Below are positions 61,225 to 63,745 of a stretch of 63,745 nt of DNA, piece by piece. Both the position numbers and the translations under genes were made by a program. How positions within the stretch are numbered: the first letter of the stretch is position 1; each line of letters begins with the position of its first letter. Source of the DNA: Oscillatoriaceae cyanobacterium Prado104 (GTDB lineage Bacteria > Cyanobacteriota > Cyanobacteriia > Cyanobacteriales > Microcoleaceae); contig JALOON010000028.1 of the NCBI GenBank assembly GCA_025454405.1, forward strand, positions 1 through 63,745, given 5' to 3'. The notes beneath the pieces are model-generated. The model was not told where the DNA came from and did not search any database. It worked only from the letters and a program-made list of their open reading frames with translations.

Positions 61225-62295
61225 TTAACCGCCCAACTCGGCAGCAGTTTTTGATTTAGCTGGCAGCGCTTGGAGCTTGGCAGCAGATTCGCGATCTTTG
61301 TCCATATACTGTTGGATGACCTCCCACTGTTTGGGCATCGCTTCGTAATGGGCGGCTTTCATTTCTTCTTTGTATTCTCGAACGGCAGCAGGTGTCGGGC
61401 GGCCTTCTTGCCGCTCGTTTTTTAAGTGAACTTTGCCGTCATCTGTTTGTTGGACGCTGGTTTCGTACTGTTTCAAAGACTCCGATAAAGTCTTGGTATC
61501 GAGTACGTCGCCCGTCACTTTCATCCGGCCGGCATTGATAACTCTGTCTTGATATTCCGGGCTGCGGTGCAGCTTCTGAGCGTCGGCCGCCCACTCGACA
61601 AAACTGTTTAAAGGAATGGCATCGACTTGAGGTTGAACTTCTTCTTTTATCCTGGCAAACCTCGCAGCCGATTCGGAGGCATGCGCGTCTTGAATCGGTT
61701 GGATCGAACCCAAAGCATAAGCACCTTCGAGCGAAGATTTCCAAGATTGCTCTTGAATTTCTTTGTTAATTTTCCTCAGCGAATCTACTTCGGAATGCTG
61801 CTGTTTTATCGCTGGCGGACACACTGCCTCGTATGCTGCGGGAGCCGATTGTTTCACCTTTAAATGAATGTCGGTTGTCGTCGCCGGTGTCGGGTTTTCT
61901 TTTACCATAGATAGCGCCGAATCCAACCTGCTGGCATTCTCGCCGTGCTGGGCTTTAAAAACAGCAGGTGCAGTACCCGGTTCGGAACTGACTCCCAGAG
62001 ATTTCATGGCAACTCGACCGATTGTATCGATCGAACCTTTGACTTCGTAGCCGGCCTCTGTAGCAGCTTTCTGCACTCCTTTTGCATCGTTTACAACTGC
62101 CGCCAATGCAATGTCGTTGGGGCGGTCGCCTTGCTCTCCAAACAGCGCTTTTTGATTGGATTTCGACATCAAATCTACTAAATACACGCCCGGATTTTCC
62201 GCTCCCGCAGCAGCAGTAACTTGCTTGTCTGTTTCTGACGGTTGCTGTTGGGCGGTTTCCGGTTTTTCTGCGATCGCTCCTGTTTTTCTCGCCAT
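61225..62295 (-). CDS. Hydrophilic helical hypothetical plasmid protein
   Basis: This 356-residue protein starts just after AGGAGAATTAAC. It is highly hydrophilic, rich in Ala, Glu, Lys and Gln, and mostly helical. Segments include VYLVDLMSKSNQKALFGEQG, VDSLRKINKEIQEQSWKSSL and AAVREYKEEMKAAHYEAMPK. It has no signal and no membrane helix. No family is recognised. It is followed on the same strand by other plasmid hypotheticals. DNA processing or a structural role is possible, but there is no direct sign. Confidence 0.65.
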   Translation of the reverse strand: MARKTGAIAEKPETAQQQPSETDKQVTAAAGAENPGVYLVDLMSKSNQKALFGEQGDRPNDIALAAVVNDAKGVQKAATEAGYEVKGSIDTIGRVAMKSLGVSSEPGTAPAVFKAQHGENASRLDSALSMVKENPTPATTTDIHLKVKQSAPAAYEAVCPPAIKQQHSEVDSLRKINKEIQEQSWKSSLEGAYALGSIQPIQDAHASESAARFARIKEEVQPQVDAIPLNSFVEWAADAQKLHRSPEYQDRVINAGRMKVTGDVLDTKTLSESLKQYETSVQQTDDGKVHLKNERQEGRPTPAAVREYKEEMKAAHYEAMPKQWEVIQQYMDKDRESAAKLQALPAKSKTAAELGG

Positions 62296-62500
62296 GTTAA
62301 TTCTCCTTTTTTACTGGTTGCATTCGATAAAAACTGGGGAAATTTTCTCGGAAAACTGCTTGTTGGCAGTTGATTGTCGGTAAGTAGCAGTTGGCAACTG
62401 ACCGTCGAACGCTGCTAAATAGTAGTTGTTAGCTAGCAGCCGGTAAATAGCAGTTGGCAATTTCTTAACTGCAAGCTTTACTTGCAAAATAACCGCTGCA

Positions 62501-63079
62501 TTACTTGGTTTTGTGCTGCGGTAAAGTCAAACGAGATTCGCAATTCGAGCGAGCTAATTTGTAGCCGCTCGCAAAAGCCAGCAGCGAACACAATCCGAGA
62601 GCGATCGCAAATTTCCAACTCCATGTTTTGCCGCTTGAGACGATTCCCGAACAGGAAGAACTGCCGCCCGTTCGAGATAGCGGTTTGAGTGCCGGAGCCC
62701 GAACCCCGTTGGCATACTGTTCGGCAACAGATTTTACCTCAAACAGCCATTCTTCCTGCTCTTTGGTAATGCTGTTAACCCGCTCCAGCCAGTTGAAAAA
62801 AACTCCATCAAATATCGACGGCAGCAACCGCAACAGCAGTTCCAACCTCTGCATCCTTAACAAAGTATCGAATTCCGGGTCGTTGGGAGAAACATCGTGA
62901 TTTTTAGCAAGTTCCTCTACCACATCTTTTTTAAATTCCTCCACGCTGTTCGGTATGTTCTCTGGAGCGAACCACCGCACTATTTCCCGCAATCTTTCGC
63001 AATCCAAAACTGCCGTTCGATCGGATTCCAGCTCTAACTCGCCGTCTGAATCTACTGCATCTGACTCTGTTTGTATCAT
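62501..63079 (-). CDS. Tail-anchored membrane hypothetical protein
   Basis: This 192-residue protein has an acidic N-terminus (DAVDSDGELELESDRTAVLD) and a helical centre (FDTLLRMQRLELLLRLLPSI). One transmembrane segment lies near the C-terminus at about 155-175 (WKFAIALGLCSLLAFASGYK), leaving a short basic tail. That is a tail-anchored or single-pass topology with a large cytoplasmic part. The gene is upstream of the 356-residue gene on the same strand. The inverted-repeat region at 63124-63247 lies upstream and may regulate it. Function is not recognised. Confidence 0.6.
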   Translation of the reverse strand: MIQTESDAVDSDGELELESDRTAVLDCERLREIVRWFAPENIPNSVEEFKKDVVEELAKNHDVSPNDPEFDTLLRMQRLELLLRLLPSIFDGVFFNWLERVNSITKEQEEWLFEVKSVAEQYANGVRAPALKPLSRTGGSSSCSGIVSSGKTWSWKFAIALGLCSLLAFASGYKLARSNCESRLTLPQHKTK

Positions 63080-63123
63080 GATTTTATCTGCTTCTTTACA
63101 TTAAAAGAAACTGCAAAATTTAG

Positions 63124-63247
63124 TAGGTAGGTGCTATAAAATACAACTATGTAAACCATTGTAAAATATCCAAATGCCCAATCGAGCAGCACTTGTCAGC
63201 TTTATTTACATAATGTTACATAGTTCGATTTAATTCCGCCTACTTAC
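63124..63247. repeat. Nested inverted repeat
   Basis: Outer arms GTAGGTAGGTG (63124) and CGCCTACTTAC (63237), and inner arms AACTATGTAA...TTGTAAA (63145-63165) and TTTACAT...TTACATAGTT (63205-63225), face each other with 10 and 11 bp between outer and inner arms on the two sides. The core between the arms is AT-rich. Confidence 0.7.
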
Positions 63248-63337
63248 TTTGTCAGTTGTTTTCCCAGGGACTGTTATCTATTTAACCAAATTTTCCTGAG
63301 GCATGAAGCATGAAGCAAATTATGTTAAACAGCAACT

Positions 63338-63745
63338 TTAGAAACTCGCACCACAGCATGAAAATTGCTCGAAACTGGCCCGCACGAATCGAAATACAGC
63401 CGAGCGCGTTTTTGCATAAAATTCAAAATTGCCGTTTGCATCTTTTTGGGAAAGCACTCTCAAAAAAGTCACGTTGCTGCGTTCGAGCCAATTCATGTGT
63501 CCGGCAGTCAGTTTCGGCAGTTCGATCGACTTTAAATTGCCCGATTCTTCCCTTTCTAAAAACCAATCTTCGCCGCACCATTCCCACTTGCTGGGGTCGC
63601 CAGACCAATAATTTTCAAAGTGCAAGTTGCGAACTAAAATATGTACCAATTCGCCTCCAGCTAACTCCAAAGATTGTTGCAGCGCCGCTTTTGACTGGGC
63701 GCTGCCGTCGCAAACCCACCACAGAAAAATACCCCAGCCGCTTTC
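63338..63745 (-). CDS. Hypothetical protein, N-terminus cut by window edge
   Basis: The minus-strand frame is open from the last base of the window to a stop at 63338, giving at least 135 residues. It is tryptophan-rich and likely globular: SGWGIFLWWVCDGSAQSKAA, NYWSGDPSKWEWCGEDWFLE, then LTAGHMNWLERSNVTFLRVL. An internal TTG gives a 110-residue product, but the open frame to the edge makes a longer gene more likely. No family is recognised. Confidence 0.6.
   Translation of the reverse strand, partial: ESGWGIFLWWVCDGSAQSKAALQQSLELAGGELVHILVRNLHFENYWSGDPSKWEWCGEDWFLEREESGNLKSIELPKLTAGHMNWLERSNVTFLRVLSQKDANGNFEFYAKTRSAVFRFVRASFEQFSCCGASF

Overview
The window looks like part of a large plasmid (or plasmid-like conjugative element) of a filamentous, probably Oscillatoriales-type cyanobacterium. 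The reasons are frequent GCGATCGC (HIP1) palindromes, heptameric short tandem repeats (GAGTTTT, GGTAATT, TTGACAG, TTGATAG) filling the spacers, an xisH-xisI pair, DUF433/DUF5615 and DUF5674 genes, and cyanobacterial-style DUF4114/RHS and RTX proteins. I see no rRNA, tRNA or CRISPR. The host assignment is inference from these traits.

Region 1 (1-20300, all minus strand) is one long conjugation-type (type IV secretion) cluster. Read from 20292 downwards it encodes a VirB2-like pilin, a VirB3-like membrane protein, the VirB4/TraC ATPase, a VirB5/TrbJ-like coiled-coil protein, VirB6/TrbL, VirB8, VirB10/TrbI, a VirB9/TraK-like protein, a large secreted protein with a VirB1-like C-terminus, a small membrane protein and the VirD4/TraD coupling ATPase. 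Then come a Q/S-rich protein, a Ycf46-like AAA+ ATPase, a DUF192 protein and an exported protein cut by the window edge. No relaxase and no VirB11 were recognised. Most spacers carry their own tandem repeats; two are large regular arrays (21 bp x 13 and 47 bp x 6).

Region 2 (20300-32400, mostly plus strand) holds nucleic-acid functions. A membrane-anchored PD-(D/E)XK-like nuclease is divergent from the secretion cluster. It is followed by a DUF3102-like protein, a 1746-residue protein with a DYDGD motif like the catalytic loop of two-barrel RNA polymerases / eukaryote-type RdRPs, a DUF5674 pair, an SSB without an acidic tip, a neighbour that does end in an SSB-like tip, and a prim-pol/PriCT primase. 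The DYDGD protein is the most interesting item in the window.

Region 3 (32400-37400) carries xisI with an xisH broken by one in-frame stop, an intact DUF433/DUF5615 toxin-antitoxin pair, and a seven-bladed propeller protein with RTX repeats.

Region 4 (37400-52000) is a polymorphic-toxin locus: a 3159-residue RHS protein with a variable C-terminal tip, then AT-rich candidate immunity genes (ankyrin/membrane, SUKH, multi-pass membrane, helical-repeat) mixed with an orphan RHS scrap and an orphan toxin-tip fragment.

Region 5 (52400-55300) has a GT2 glycosyltransferase and a GT2-sulfotransferase fusion.

Region 6 (55400-63745) is plasmid backbone again: a decayed family A DNA polymerase, a second DUF433 gene whose DUF5615 partner has an in-frame stop, a DUF6876 gene, and several plasmid hypotheticals. 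Three broken genes of different kinds suggest active decay of accessory functions while the secretion cluster stays intact.
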